Assembly: GCA_003152315.1 (NCBI GenBank)
Contig: PLZV01000043.1
Location: 1-64,000 of the forward strand
Direction: 5' to 3'
Length of the DNA stretch: 64,000 bases
Source: Verrucomicrobiota bacterium
GTDB lineage: Bacteria; Verrucomicrobiota; Verrucomicrobiia; Palsa-1439
Part shown: positions 46,958-56,336 of the stretch, one piece after another
Numbering within the stretch: the stretch's first letter is position 1
Layout of the letters: the number at the start of each line of letters is the position of its first letter
Notes under the pieces: model-generated
Told to the model about the DNA's origin: nothing
What the model saw: the letters and a program-made list of their open reading frames with translations, nothing else
The model's database searches: none
Translations under genes and position numbers: made by a program

Positions 46958-48499
46958 ATGCAGACCGCACCCCCAACAAATCCACTCCAGGAAGGCCTCA
47001 GCGCACAGCGGACGCCGGAACCGTGCGTGGTCGTTATCTTCGGCGCCACCGGTGACCTCACCCATCGCAAGCTCGTCCCGGCGCTCTACAATCTCGCCCA
47101 CGAAGGCCAGCTCCCGCAGTCCTTCGCCATCGTCGGGTTTGCGCGCCGACCGAAGACCCACGACCAGTTCCGCGCCGAGCTGCGCGACGCGGTCGCGCAC
47201 TCCTCGCGTTTTCAGCCGATCAACCCGGCTGTCTGGGAGTCGCTGGCCCAGGCGATCTTCTACCATCAATCGGAGTTTGGGGACGCCCAGGGTTACCAGA
47301 AGCTCAATGCGTTCCTGCAAAAACTGGACGCCGAACGCGGCACCGCGGGCCATCGTCTCTTCTATCTCGCCACCGCGCCCACGGAGTTCATCGGCATCAT
47401 CGAACAACTCGGCGCCAACGGTCTGATCCACTCGCAGCACGCCCCCACCGCGTCCCAGCGCATCATCGTCGAAAAACCTTTTGGCCACAGCCTGTCCACG
47501 GCGGAGGAGTTGAACCAGGCGCTGGCCGGCGCGTTCGACGAGCGGCAGATTTTCCGCATCGACCACTATCTCGGCAAGGAAACCGTCCAGAACATCGCCG
47601 CGCTCCGGTTCGCCAACGAAATCTTCGAGCCGCTCTGGAACCAGAAATACGTGGATCACATCCAGATCACCGTCGCCGAGTCGCTGGGCGTGGAAGGTCG
47701 CGGCAGCTACTACGACGGCTCCGGCGCGCTCCGTGACATGGTGCAAAATCACATGATGCAGTTGCTCTCGCTCGTCGCGATGGAACCGCCCACGACACTG
47801 GATGGCCCGGCCATCCATGATGAAAAAGTGAAGGTCCTGCGCGCGATCCGCCCGATGACCCCGGAACAGGTCCAGCAGTTCACGGTGCGCGGCCAGTACG
47901 CCCGCGGCTCGATGGCGGGCCAGGCGGTTCCCGCCTATCGTGAGGAAAAGAACGTGTCGCCCGACTCACGAACCGAGACCTTCGTCGCCCTGAAGCTGTT
48001 CATCGAAAACTGGCGCTGGTTCGGCGTGCCGTTTTACCTCCGTCACGGCAAGCGGCTGCCCAAGGGCGTCGCCGAAATCGCCGTCCAATTCAAAGCGCCG
48101 CCCGCGGTGCTCTTCGGCGCCGAATCGACCACGCCGCTCCAGCCGAACGCCCTGGTGATGCGCATCCAGCCCGACGAAGGCATTGCCATCCGCATGAACG
48201 CGAAGGTCCCGGGTAATGCGCTGAACTTGCAGCCCGTCAAAATGGACTTCCGTTACGGGGGCAGCTTCGGCGCGCACTCGCCCGAAGCGTATGAGCGACT
48301 GCTCCATGACGCGATCATCGGGGACTCGACATTGTTCACGCGTCGCGACGAAGTCGAGCGCTCGTGGCAGATCGTCGATGCGATCATTGAGGGCTGGAAC
48401 TCGGCGCCCGCACCCTTCCCCTACGAGTCCGGCATCTGGGGTCCGCCCGAGGCTGACAAGTTTATTGAACGTGACGGCCGTGAATGGAGACGCCCGTAA
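46958..48499 (+). CDS. zwf: Glucose-6-phosphate 1-dehydrogenase
   Basis: 'VVIFGATGDLTHRKLVPALYNLA', 'RIDHYLGKETVQNIAALRFANEIFEPLWN'. Confidence 0.98.
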   Translation: MQTAPPTNPLQEGLSAQRTPEPCVVVIFGATGDLTHRKLVPALYNLAHEGQLPQSFAIVGFARRPKTHDQFRAELRDAVAHSSRFQPINPAVWESLAQAIFYHQSEFGDAQGYQKLNAFLQKLDAERGTAGHRLFYLATAPTEFIGIIEQLGANGLIHSQHAPTASQRIIVEKPFGHSLSTAEELNQALAGAFDERQIFRIDHYLGKETVQNIAALRFANEIFEPLWNQKYVDHIQITVAESLGVEGRGSYYDGSGALRDMVQNHMMQLLSLVAMEPPTTLDGPAIHDEKVKVLRAIRPMTPEQVQQFTVRGQYARGSMAGQAVPAYREEKNVSPDSRTETFVALKLFIENWRWFGVPFYLRHGKRLPKGVAEIAVQFKAPPAVLFGAESTTPLQPNALVMRIQPDEGIAIRMNAKVPGNALNLQPVKMDFRYGGSFGAHSPEAYERLLHDAIIGDSTLFTRRDEVERSWQIVDAIIEGWNSAPAPFPYESGIWGPPEADKFIERDGREWRRP

Positions 48500-48502
48500 A
48501 CC

Positions 48503-49588
48503 ATGCCCGACACCGCGCAACTGCAGACTTTCACCGCCGGCGTTGAGACCGCCGTGGACGTGGCGCAAATTGAGCGCCAACTTCACGAACTCTGGCAGCT
48601 TGCCGCGGAATCGGCGAAAGATCCGTCGCAACGCCAGATCACCCGCGCCTGCCTCCTCAATTTCATCGTGTTTTGCGAAACCGACGCGGAATCGGCGCAC
48701 GCCAGTGAAGTGATCAGTACGCTCACAAGTCAGCATCCCTGCCGGGCGATCGTGCTGCTGGTGCAGCCAGACGTTGCGTCAGCGGAATTGTCCGCCTCGA
48801 TCTCCGCCCATTGCCACCTCGCCGGCACCGGGCAGAAACAAGTTTGCTGCGAGCAGATTGCGATTCACGCCAGCGGTCCGGGCGTCGCGCACCTGGGCGC
48901 GGCGGTGTTGCCGTTGCTGGAATCCGACCTGCCGACCGTCCTCTGGTGGCAGGGTGATTTTTTGAAAAGAATCGATCTCTTCCGTCGCCTCGTGGCCGTG
49001 GCGGACCGGGTGATTTACGATACGTCGACCTGGACAGACCCACAACCGCAACTGGGGGATCTGGCACGGCGCATCACCGAGCATCCCCGGTGCAGTTTCG
49101 TTGATTTGAGTTGGACCCGGCTGGGCTTGTGGCGCCGGCTCGCGGCGGAGTTTTTCGATGCGCCAAACTGTCGGACGGAACTGGCGCGGATTCGCACGGT
49201 GGACATCGTGCACGGTCACGGGCCCGGCGCCAGTTTGCGGGCGCTCCTGTACGGTTCCTGGATCGCGGCGCAATTGAACTGGCCGGTGGCCGAGGCCAGG
49301 CAGAAGATCCACCTCTCCGCCCGCGAGGACCGCGATGCGACCTCGGTGGGTATCCTCTCGATTGCCATCAAGACGGACGACGCCACCTTCTCGATTCGCA
49401 AAAACTTCGGGGAGAGCACGGCCAGCGCAACCGTTGACATGCCCAATGCCTGCGGCCTGCCCCACAAGCGCGCCTTCTGGCCGGAGGACGACACCTCGCT
49501 CTTGTCGCAAGAACTCGATCTGGGCACGCGCCACACCGTCTATGAGAAGGCGCTGGCGTTGGCGGTGATCGAGGACGTCTCGCGCTAA
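48503..49588 (+). CDS. opcA: Glucose-6-phosphate dehydrogenase assembly protein OpcA-like
   Basis: Directly follows zwf; 'TRACLLNFIVFCE', 'DLPTVLWWQGDF', 'DRVIYDTSTW'. Confidence 0.88.
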   Translation: MPDTAQLQTFTAGVETAVDVAQIERQLHELWQLAAESAKDPSQRQITRACLLNFIVFCETDAESAHASEVISTLTSQHPCRAIVLLVQPDVASAELSASISAHCHLAGTGQKQVCCEQIAIHASGPGVAHLGAAVLPLLESDLPTVLWWQGDFLKRIDLFRRLVAVADRVIYDTSTWTDPQPQLGDLARRITEHPRCSFVDLSWTRLGLWRRLAAEFFDAPNCRTELARIRTVDIVHGHGPGASLRALLYGSWIAAQLNWPVAEARQKIHLSAREDRDATSVGILSIAIKTDDATFSIRKNFGESTASATVDMPNACGLPHKRAFWPEDDTSLLSQELDLGTRHTVYEKALALAVIEDVSR

Positions 49589-52500
49589 GGCAGTGAGATG
49601 TCGATCCGGTAGAACCTCTGCGGATCAACTGCGTTGGTGTCGGTAATCGTGACCTGGTTGCCGTTGGTCACGGGACCGGTGTACCCCGGCAGAAGCAACC
49701 AAACACCACCCACCAAATCCGTGCTGAACTGCGGCGTGTAAGTGCGGCCGGTAGCGACCGGGTTAAAGAGCAGGCTCTCCTGCGACGTCTGGTTGGTAAC
49801 CGCAACCACCTGCAGTTGGAACACCGAAGACGGGTTCGTTGGATCCAGACCCGCCACATACTTGAAGAGGTTGTTTTGGCCGGTGCCGTCGGCATCCACG
49901 CCGGATGCTGCGTTCGGGTTGTTGGTGCTGCCGAAATACTGGACCTGCCAGGCCTGGAACGCCGTGAGCACATTGATGTAATTCGGCTGCGTATTGGTGC
50001 CGGCCCCCCCGAGGCCACTGGCTATGAGCGTTACCGTGTACGCACCGGCGGCGTACGTGTGGACGATACTATTGGTCGTAATGTTCGTTGTGCTCGTGTC
50101 GCCGAAATCCCAGAACCGATTCGTGATTGTCCCTGTCGAGGTATCACTGAAGGTCACCACCAGGGGCTCCGTGCCGCTGGTCGGGCTGCCGCTGAAGCTC
50201 GCCACGGGCGGCAGAGCGCCCAGAAGGTCGTTGTACACCGTCGCGAAACTGTCGGCGACGACGGCTTTGCCAATCGACCCGCCGTCGCTATGGACGGTGG
50301 TGGTGCCGAACTCCGAGATCACCAACGAGCCAACCGTCGCCGGCGGCGAACCACTCCCCACTGGGTTGTTTGCATACTGTGTCTGTGCCCCTTGCGTGGT
50401 GCTCGTTGGATTCACATACACAATCATGTTGGTTCCGGTCGCCGAAGCCTGGACAATGACCCGGTACTGCGTCCCGTAATTGAGAGTGGTTGTCCCGAAA
50501 GTGTAGGGATTACCACTCTGTCCCGTCACGCGGACTCCGAGCAGGAAGTTTGTATTGGCTGCGTCACCCGATTTCGCGCTCAGCCGGTAATTGGCGAATC
50601 CGGTGGCATTGTTGCTGGTGTAGAGCGCGGTGAAGTACGACACGCTGCCGCTGTTCACCGTGTTTGTGAGCGTCAGGGTGAGGCCATAGTACACGGTTTC
50701 ATTGGTGAGCGTGAAATTCTTGTAAGCCGTCTGGCTGCTGGCTGTCAGCCCGCCAGTAAAGAACACCTTGCCGCCACTCACCTGCAACGCCGCGGCGGAG
50801 ATCGTACCCACTTGCGTCCAGCTGTGCTGGCCGACGAGATTGCCCGACGCGAACGTGCTGAAGTCGTCGTAGAACCCGAAACTGCTGATGTTGAGGCTGA
50901 CCGCGCGCGTCGTGTTGCCCGCGCCACTCGTGGTGTTGGTGAACCCGATCGTGTCTGAATAATTGGCGGCGGTCAGGCTGTTGGCGTTGGCATTGATTGT
51001 GGCGGTGACATTCGTGCTGGCGCTGGGCGCCAGTGTGCCGCCGGTGGCGGACAGGGTCAGCCAGTTGGCGGAATTATTCGCCGTCCAGGTCATGGTCGCG
51101 CCGCCGATGTTGCTCAGGGTATAGATCTGGTTCACAGGATTGAACGGACCGCCCGGTGCGCCCGCGGAACTGAATCCCGAGCCGGGGCTGACGGAAAGTT
51201 GCGAAGAGACACTGTTGACCGTCAGGCTGACGGGGCGGGTCGTGTTGCCGGAGCCATTGGACGTGGCAAACGAGATCGTATCCGAGTAGCCGCCGCCAGC
51301 CAGGCTGTTGGCATTGGCGTTGATCGTGGCAACGATGTTCGTACTGCCGCCGGCCGCGAGCGTGCCACTGGTCGCGGAAAGGGTCAGCCAACTGGCCGTG
51401 TTGCTAACGGTCCAGGCCATGGCCACACCGCCGGTATTGCTCAAGGTGTAGATCTGGCTGCTGGGACTGAATGGACCGCCTACCTGACCGCTGGAGGTCA
51501 GTCCCGATGCCGGGTTGACCGCGAGATTCGCCCCGAAAACAAAGAGATCGCTCAAGTCGATGGCGTTGACCGCGTCGCCCAGCAACGGTCCGACGTTAAA
51601 AATCTCCTGCATGGTCAACAGGGTGGAACTGTGCGTGTAATGGTTGGTGTTGGAATAACCACCGCCCTTGGCCAGGGGAGAAAGCACGATCATGCCAATG
51701 GGGCCATCGCCACCCTCCCCTTCGTCCCAGGTGACGAAAATCACGCCGTTGTTGCTGTAAGCCTGGGAGCTCACGATCTCGGCCACCGTGTTCGACAGCC
51801 AGGTGTCACCGGCCGTTATCAATGCATTGCCGGTCAGGCATCCCGTGTTGCCGTGCATGTCGTTGCAGAGATTCGGCGTGATAAAGTTGTAGCGCGTGAC
51901 TACGTTACTTTGGAGGTCGCCGGCCAGTTCCGTAAACGGTCGCACATTGGAGATGCAGTACGTCGAGCCGGTGTTGTTCGTGTTCGTGACGTCGTCGAAA
52001 TGCACCATGGGATTGTGCTTAGCCACGTACTGGCCGCTATCCGTAAGGGGACACGTGGTCCCACTGATACCCTCCTGGAAAGAGGTCCACGAGACGCCCG
52101 CGTTTTTGAGCAGCGTGACCAGATGATTGGTGGTGCCCTCGTGGTAAGTCAAGGCGTCACCATCGGCCAGGATCCCAAAGTTCGTGCCCGCCTCCAGCCA
52201 GAAGTAGTTCGGCAGGCTGGGATGGATGCCGGGGGGGTTGTAGTACTGCAGGGTATACGAGGACTTCGGCAGCAGACCGTTGTTGATGTACGGTGCCGCC
52301 GCATTGCCACTGATCGAAGCCCAGTTCTGGTTTTCCTCCAAAATGATAAAGACTGTCTGAATGCTCTGTGGGGAATACGGCGCGGCAACCGGGATGGTGT
52401 AATCGGCCACCTCGGGGAGGTGATCGCTGCCGGTAGTAAGATACTGGTAGAGTTGTGCGGCGGTGATCCCCGTCACATTCGTGTTAAGATCGTTGTTAAG

Positions 52501-53514
52501 CGCTGTATCGGAACCGGAATTCATGTTGCCGTTGTAAGGCGTCGTGCCATTGTTGCCGAACGTGTGGTATGTACCGGGGATGTACGCCAACCCGCCGGCC
52601 ACACTGTGAAGAACATTGCTCGTCATCATCTGATAATCGTCACGGTATCGAAGATTCGTGGCTGATTCGGTTAACACCGCCAGAATCCCTGTAGAGGTGG
52701 TACTCGAGCCCCAATCGTTAGTGGTCAGCCCGGATGGGTTCAGGACGTCGTACCCTTGATTGGCGCCCCCGGCAATCAGTGTCTGGTACATGGCTTCGCC
52801 ACTGGTACTGGCATTGAAATCGCCTGTGTAAAGAATTCGGGTATTGCTGGGCAACGTCGCCGAGTCAGCGCGGACGATCTGGGCCTCCCCGTTGCGATCA
52901 GTAATGTCGCCCGAAGTCGTGCCCGATTTGTAGTGGCTCACATAGACGTAGAACTCGTTGTTGGTCGTCGGCGTAACACCGGCCGGCGCAAACTCGTAAC
53001 GCACCACCTGACGATATTCCCCGTTCGATGAACCGCCCGGCGTTCCGACTCCGACCGAAGCGACCAACTGTAACGTATTCGTATTGTAGACCATCGCATT
53101 CGGGCCGTTTCCGGCGTTGGAGCCACCAGTATCCGTCCCTTGGTACGGGCTCATCGCGTACCCGGCGGATAAGCTGCGGGAAGAATAAAATGCATTGAGA
53201 CCGTCGACTATCGGCTGGACGGTAACCGGGTTACTGGTCGTCTCCTGCAATGCGAGAATATCGATCGGCTGTGCCGGGTCGCTGCCGAGGATCTCTTCTC
53301 CGATCCCTTCCAGTACACCGCCGTTCGTCACGCTTCCACCGCTGGAGGGACTAATTAAACCCGGGAGCGGAGTGGTCGCGTTACTAATGTCGTCTTCAAT
53401 GTTGTACGTAACGACACGAATCGTGCGCGTTTGCGCGGAAGCGATTGCTGTGATTCCGTAGGCCGCCAAAAAAACCACCCAGCCCAAAAACACACGTCTT
53501 GCGATTGTTCTCAT
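49585..53514 (-). CDS. Large secreted multidomain protein: EEP nuclease + phosphoesterase + Ig-like/anchor repeats + PKD
   Basis: 'TIRVVTYNIEDD...ILALQETTS...YVSHYKSG...ILYTGDFNAS...GSDHLPEVADY' (EEP); 'QTVFIILEENQNWASI...FVTWDEGEGGDGPIGMIVLSP' (phosphoesterase); PKD 'PVASFSGSPTSGTEPLVVTFSDTSTGTITNRFWDFGDTS'. Confidence 0.9.
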   Translation of the reverse strand: MRTIARRVFLGWVVFLAAYGITAIASAQTRTIRVVTYNIEDDISNATTPLPGLISPSSGGSVTNGGVLEGIGEEILGSDPAQPIDILALQETTSNPVTVQPIVDGLNAFYSSRSLSAGYAMSPYQGTDTGGSNAGNGPNAMVYNTNTLQLVASVGVGTPGGSSNGEYRQVVRYEFAPAGVTPTTNNEFYVYVSHYKSGTTSGDITDRNGEAQIVRADSATLPSNTRILYTGDFNASTSGEAMYQTLIAGGANQGYDVLNPSGLTTNDWGSSTTSTGILAVLTESATNLRYRDDYQMMTSNVLHSVAGGLAYIPGTYHTFGNNGTTPYNGNMNSGSDTALNNDLNTNVTGITAAQLYQYLTTGSDHLPEVADYTIPVAAPYSPQSIQTVFIILEENQNWASISGNAAAPYINNGLLPKSSYTLQYYNPPGIHPSLPNYFWLEAGTNFGILADGDALTYHEGTTNHLVTLLKNAGVSWTSFQEGISGTTCPLTDSGQYVAKHNPMVHFDDVTNTNNTGSTYCISNVRPFTELAGDLQSNVVTRYNFITPNLCNDMHGNTGCLTGNALITAGDTWLSNTVAEIVSSQAYSNNGVIFVTWDEGEGGDGPIGMIVLSPLAKGGGYSNTNHYTHSSTLLTMQEIFNVGPLLGDAVNAIDLSDLFVFGANLAVNPASGLTSSGQVGGPFSPSSQIYTLSNTGGVAMAWTVSNTASWLTLSATSGTLAAGGSTNIVATINANANSLAGGGYSDTISFATSNGSGNTTRPVSLTVNSVSSQLSVSPGSGFSSAGAPGGPFNPVNQIYTLSNIGGATMTWTANNSANWLTLSATGGTLAPSASTNVTATINANANSLTAANYSDTIGFTNTTSGAGNTTRAVSLNISSFGFYDDFSTFASGNLVGQHSWTQVGTISAAALQVSGGKVFFTGGLTASSQTAYKNFTLTNETVYYGLTLTLTNTVNSGSVSYFTALYTSNNATGFANYRLSAKSGDAANTNFLLGVRVTGQSGNPYTFGTTTLNYGTQYRVIVQASATGTNMIVYVNPTSTTQGAQTQYANNPVGSGSPPATVGSLVISEFGTTTVHSDGGSIGKAVVADSFATVYNDLLGALPPVASFSGSPTSGTEPLVVTFSDTSTGTITNRFWDFGDTSTTNITTNSIVHTYAAGAYTVTLIASGLGGAGTNTQPNYINVLTAFQAWQVQYFGSTNNPNAASGVDADGTGQNNLFKYVAGLDPTNPSSVFQLQVVAVTNQTSQESLLFNPVATGRTYTPQFSTDLVGGVWLLLPGYTGPVTNGNQVTITDTNAVDPQRFYRIDISLP

Positions 53515-53815
53515 TAGACCCCTATTGCCCTCAGGCAGTTAACCAGATCGTGCGACAAAAAGGCACCTGTTCTTACAGGTATACCCTTTGCGCTGAAGGA
53601 GTTTATCGCCCCAGCACTGCATTCTTGCCCGCGCCCGACCAGAGACACTCAACTTTTTCTTGCATAAAAGATACCACATTTTGCGTTGCTAAACAATGTC
53701 GGAAACATTACAGATTTGTTAGGAAAGCTCGCACGACTTCCACGTGGTCGCAGGCCACGGTTTCTGAGATTGACCGTCTCGGAAATCTTCACCTACAGTG
53801 ACGCCCGAACTCGCC

Positions 53816-55087
53816 ATGAGAATCCTGATCATTGGAAGCGGCGGGCGCGAACATGCGCTCGCTTGGAAAATCGCCCAAAGCCCGCGCGTCACCAAACTCT
53901 TTTGCGCGCCGGGCAACGCCGGCATTGCTGAACTGGCTGAAACCGTGCCCATTCCGGCAATGGAAATCGACAACCTGGCGGCGTTTGCTTCCGCGCAGAA
54001 AATCGATCTGACTATTGTCGGTCCCGAGGGCCCGTTGTGCGCCGGCATTGTTGACTTTTTCCACAGCCATGGCTTGCGAGTTTTCGGCCCGAACAAGCGC
54101 GCCGCCCAACTGGAAGGCAGCAAGGTTTTCAGCAAAAAGATCCTTCTCAAGTACAACATACCCACCGCCGCCGCCGCCATCTTCGATAACCCGAGCGATG
54201 CCCGTGCCCACCTGCACAGGGTCGGGGTGCCGGTGGTCGTGAAGGCCGACGGCCTGGCTGCCGGCAAAGGCGTGATCGTCGCGGAAGCCGTCGCGGAAGC
54301 GGAGCAGGCCATCACCCAAATCATGGAGCGGAAAATCTTCGGCGCGGCGGGCGCCCAGGTCATCCTCGAGGAATGCCTGCATGGTGAAGAACTTTCGGTC
54401 ATGGCGCTCGTCGACGGCCGATCGTTCCAGATGCTGGCGTCTGCGCAGGACCACAAACGCGCGCTGGACGGGGACCACGGCCCGAACACCGGCGGTATGG
54501 GAGCGTATTCGCCCACGCCCCTGCTGAACGACCAGCTCACCGGGCAGGTTGCCGGGATTTTCGGGCAAACGCTGGCGGCATTACAGTTCGAGGGCATCGA
54601 GTACCACGGCGTGCTCTACGCGGGATTGATGATCACCGAGCGCGGGCCACAGGTGCTCGAATTCAATTGCCGATTCGGCGATCCCGAAGCCCAGGTCGTA
54701 CTGCCGCGAATGAATTTCGACCTGGTGGACGCCGCCGAAGCCACGATCGACGGCAGGCTCGACCGCCTTCCGCTGGAGTGGAAGAATGAAGCTGCGGTTT
54801 GCGTCGTGCTGGCCGCGGGCGGCTATCCCGGACCGTACGAGCGCGACCAACCGATTGCGGGGTTGAAAGATGCCGCCGAGTTGGATAAGGTTCATGTGTT
54901 TCACGGGGGTACACGGCGGAACGCCAGCGGCAGAATCGTCACGGATGGCGGACGAGTGCTGGGTGTTACCGCGCTCGGTGGGAACATTGAGAGGGCGGCG
55001 CAGCACGCCTACGAGGCGGTTGAGCGAATTCACTTTGACGGCGCGCACTTTCGCCGCGATATTGCCGCCCGTGCGATACGAACATAA
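53816..55087 (+). CDS. purD: Phosphoribosylamine-glycine ligase
   Basis: 'MRILIIGSGGREHALAWKIAQSP', 'VVKADGLAAGKGVIVA', 'LEFNCRFGDPEAQVVLPRM'. Confidence 0.97.
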   Translation: MRILIIGSGGREHALAWKIAQSPRVTKLFCAPGNAGIAELAETVPIPAMEIDNLAAFASAQKIDLTIVGPEGPLCAGIVDFFHSHGLRVFGPNKRAAQLEGSKVFSKKILLKYNIPTAAAAIFDNPSDARAHLHRVGVPVVVKADGLAAGKGVIVAEAVAEAEQAITQIMERKIFGAAGAQVILEECLHGEELSVMALVDGRSFQMLASAQDHKRALDGDHGPNTGGMGAYSPTPLLNDQLTGQVAGIFGQTLAALQFEGIEYHGVLYAGLMITERGPQVLEFNCRFGDPEAQVVLPRMNFDLVDAAEATIDGRLDRLPLEWKNEAAVCVVLAAGGYPGPYERDQPIAGLKDAAELDKVHVFHGGTRRNASGRIVTDGGRVLGVTALGGNIERAAQHAYEAVERIHFDGAHFRRDIAARAIRT

Positions 55088-55117
55088 TACTGGCGGCTCG
55101 GGCCGTCGGAGCGAAGC

Positions 55118-56287
55118 GTGATCTTGCGAGGTATGATGAAGACAATTATCGTTGGAATTACCGCGGGCCTTTTGTTGTTTGTGGCTGGTGTCACCCCACG
55201 GTGCCGCGCCGCCAGCGTCGGCACGTCATTGCAACCCACGGCGGAAGTAATCAGCGTTCTCAAATCGAATTATGTCGACCGCGATAAACTCAATGAGAAA
55301 CTGCTGAACGAAGCCACGGTCACGGGCATCCTTGATGCCGTGGGCCGCGGCGCAGTGATCGTGGAACCGGAATTACCCTCGACCAACGCCGCCCCAGCCG
55401 CCGAGCCGAAGCCGACGCAGCCCCTCGCACGCGCGGAAGTCATCGGCTCCGACATCGGCTATATCCGCTTGGCCGAGGTGACCGAAGAAACACCCGCCGC
55501 GCTGGACGCGGAGCTGAAGAAATTTGCCGACGCGAAGGTCACCGGTTTCGTGCTCGACCTGCGTTATGCGGGCGGCACAAACTTCGCCGCCGCCGCTGCG
55601 ATCGCTGGTCGATTCCTGAACGACGGACAAGAGTTGTTCACCCTGAAAAGCTCGGAAAAAAGCGCGCAAGTTTTCCGTGCCAGCGCCGAGATTAAACCAG
55701 CATCGACTGCAGGCACGGATCTGACTTCGGCCCCGCTGATGTTGCTGGTAAATGCGGAAACTCGCGGCAGTGCCGAGGTCCTGGCCGGTGCGTTGCGCAC
55801 CGCGGATCGCGGAATCGTTATTGGTTCGAAAACCGCCGGCTCGGCGGCCGGCTGGCAACAGGTGAAACTGAGCGACGGACGTATACTGCGCATCGCTACG
55901 GCGAAGATCGTCCTGTCGCCACCGCAGGATGCGACGCAACCCGTCGAACTGTTCCCCGACGGGCTCACCCCGGACGTTGCCGTCAAGATTGACCCGAAGA
56001 CGGAACGCGACGTGGTACTGACTGTACAAACGAATGAAACCCTGACCGCGAGCCTGCAGCCCCGGGTCAACAAGAAAGGTTTGACGGAAGCCCAGTTGGT
56101 GAAAGTATTCCACGGGCAGTCGATCGATATTGAGCTGCCGATCCGTAAATCGGTGCCAAACACAGACCCGTCATCGACCGACAAGGAACATGAAGAAGAA
56201 GACGAGATTCAAAACGTGCGCGATGTGGTGTTGCAACGCGCCGTGGACATTTTGAAGGGCATCCGCGTGTTGTTGACCTGGCAATGA
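55118..56287 (+). CDS. S41 (C-terminal processing) peptidase-like protein, probably catalytically degenerate
   Basis: '[24 protein letters not shown]...[25 protein letters not shown]...[33 protein letters not shown]'. Confidence 0.8.
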   Translation: MILRGMMKTIIVGITAGLLLFVAGVTPRCRAASVGTSLQPTAEVISVLKSNYVDRDKLNEKLLNEATVTGILDAVGRGAVIVEPELPSTNAAPAAEPKPTQPLARAEVIGSDIGYIRLAEVTEETPAALDAELKKFADAKVTGFVLDLRYAGGTNFAAAAAIAGRFLNDGQELFTLKSSEKSAQVFRASAEIKPASTAGTDLTSAPLMLLVNAETRGSAEVLAGALRTADRGIVIGSKTAGSAAGWQQVKLSDGRILRIATAKIVLSPPQDATQPVELFPDGLTPDVAVKIDPKTERDVVLTVQTNETLTASLQPRVNKKGLTEAQLVKVFHGQSIDIELPIRKSVPNTDPSSTDKEHEEEDEIQNVRDVVLQRAVDILKGIRVLLTWQ

Positions 56288-56336
56288 GGCCCGTCGGAAC
56301 GATGCGGCCAGCCTGCCCGGCACGCCGGAAAACTCA

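Noticed and set aside
46757-47818. 353-aa minus-strand ORF
   Set aside because: Antisense to zwf.
51199-52665. 488-aa plus-strand ORF
   Set aside because: Antisense to the secreted nuclease-phosphoesterase, whose domain motifs are clear.
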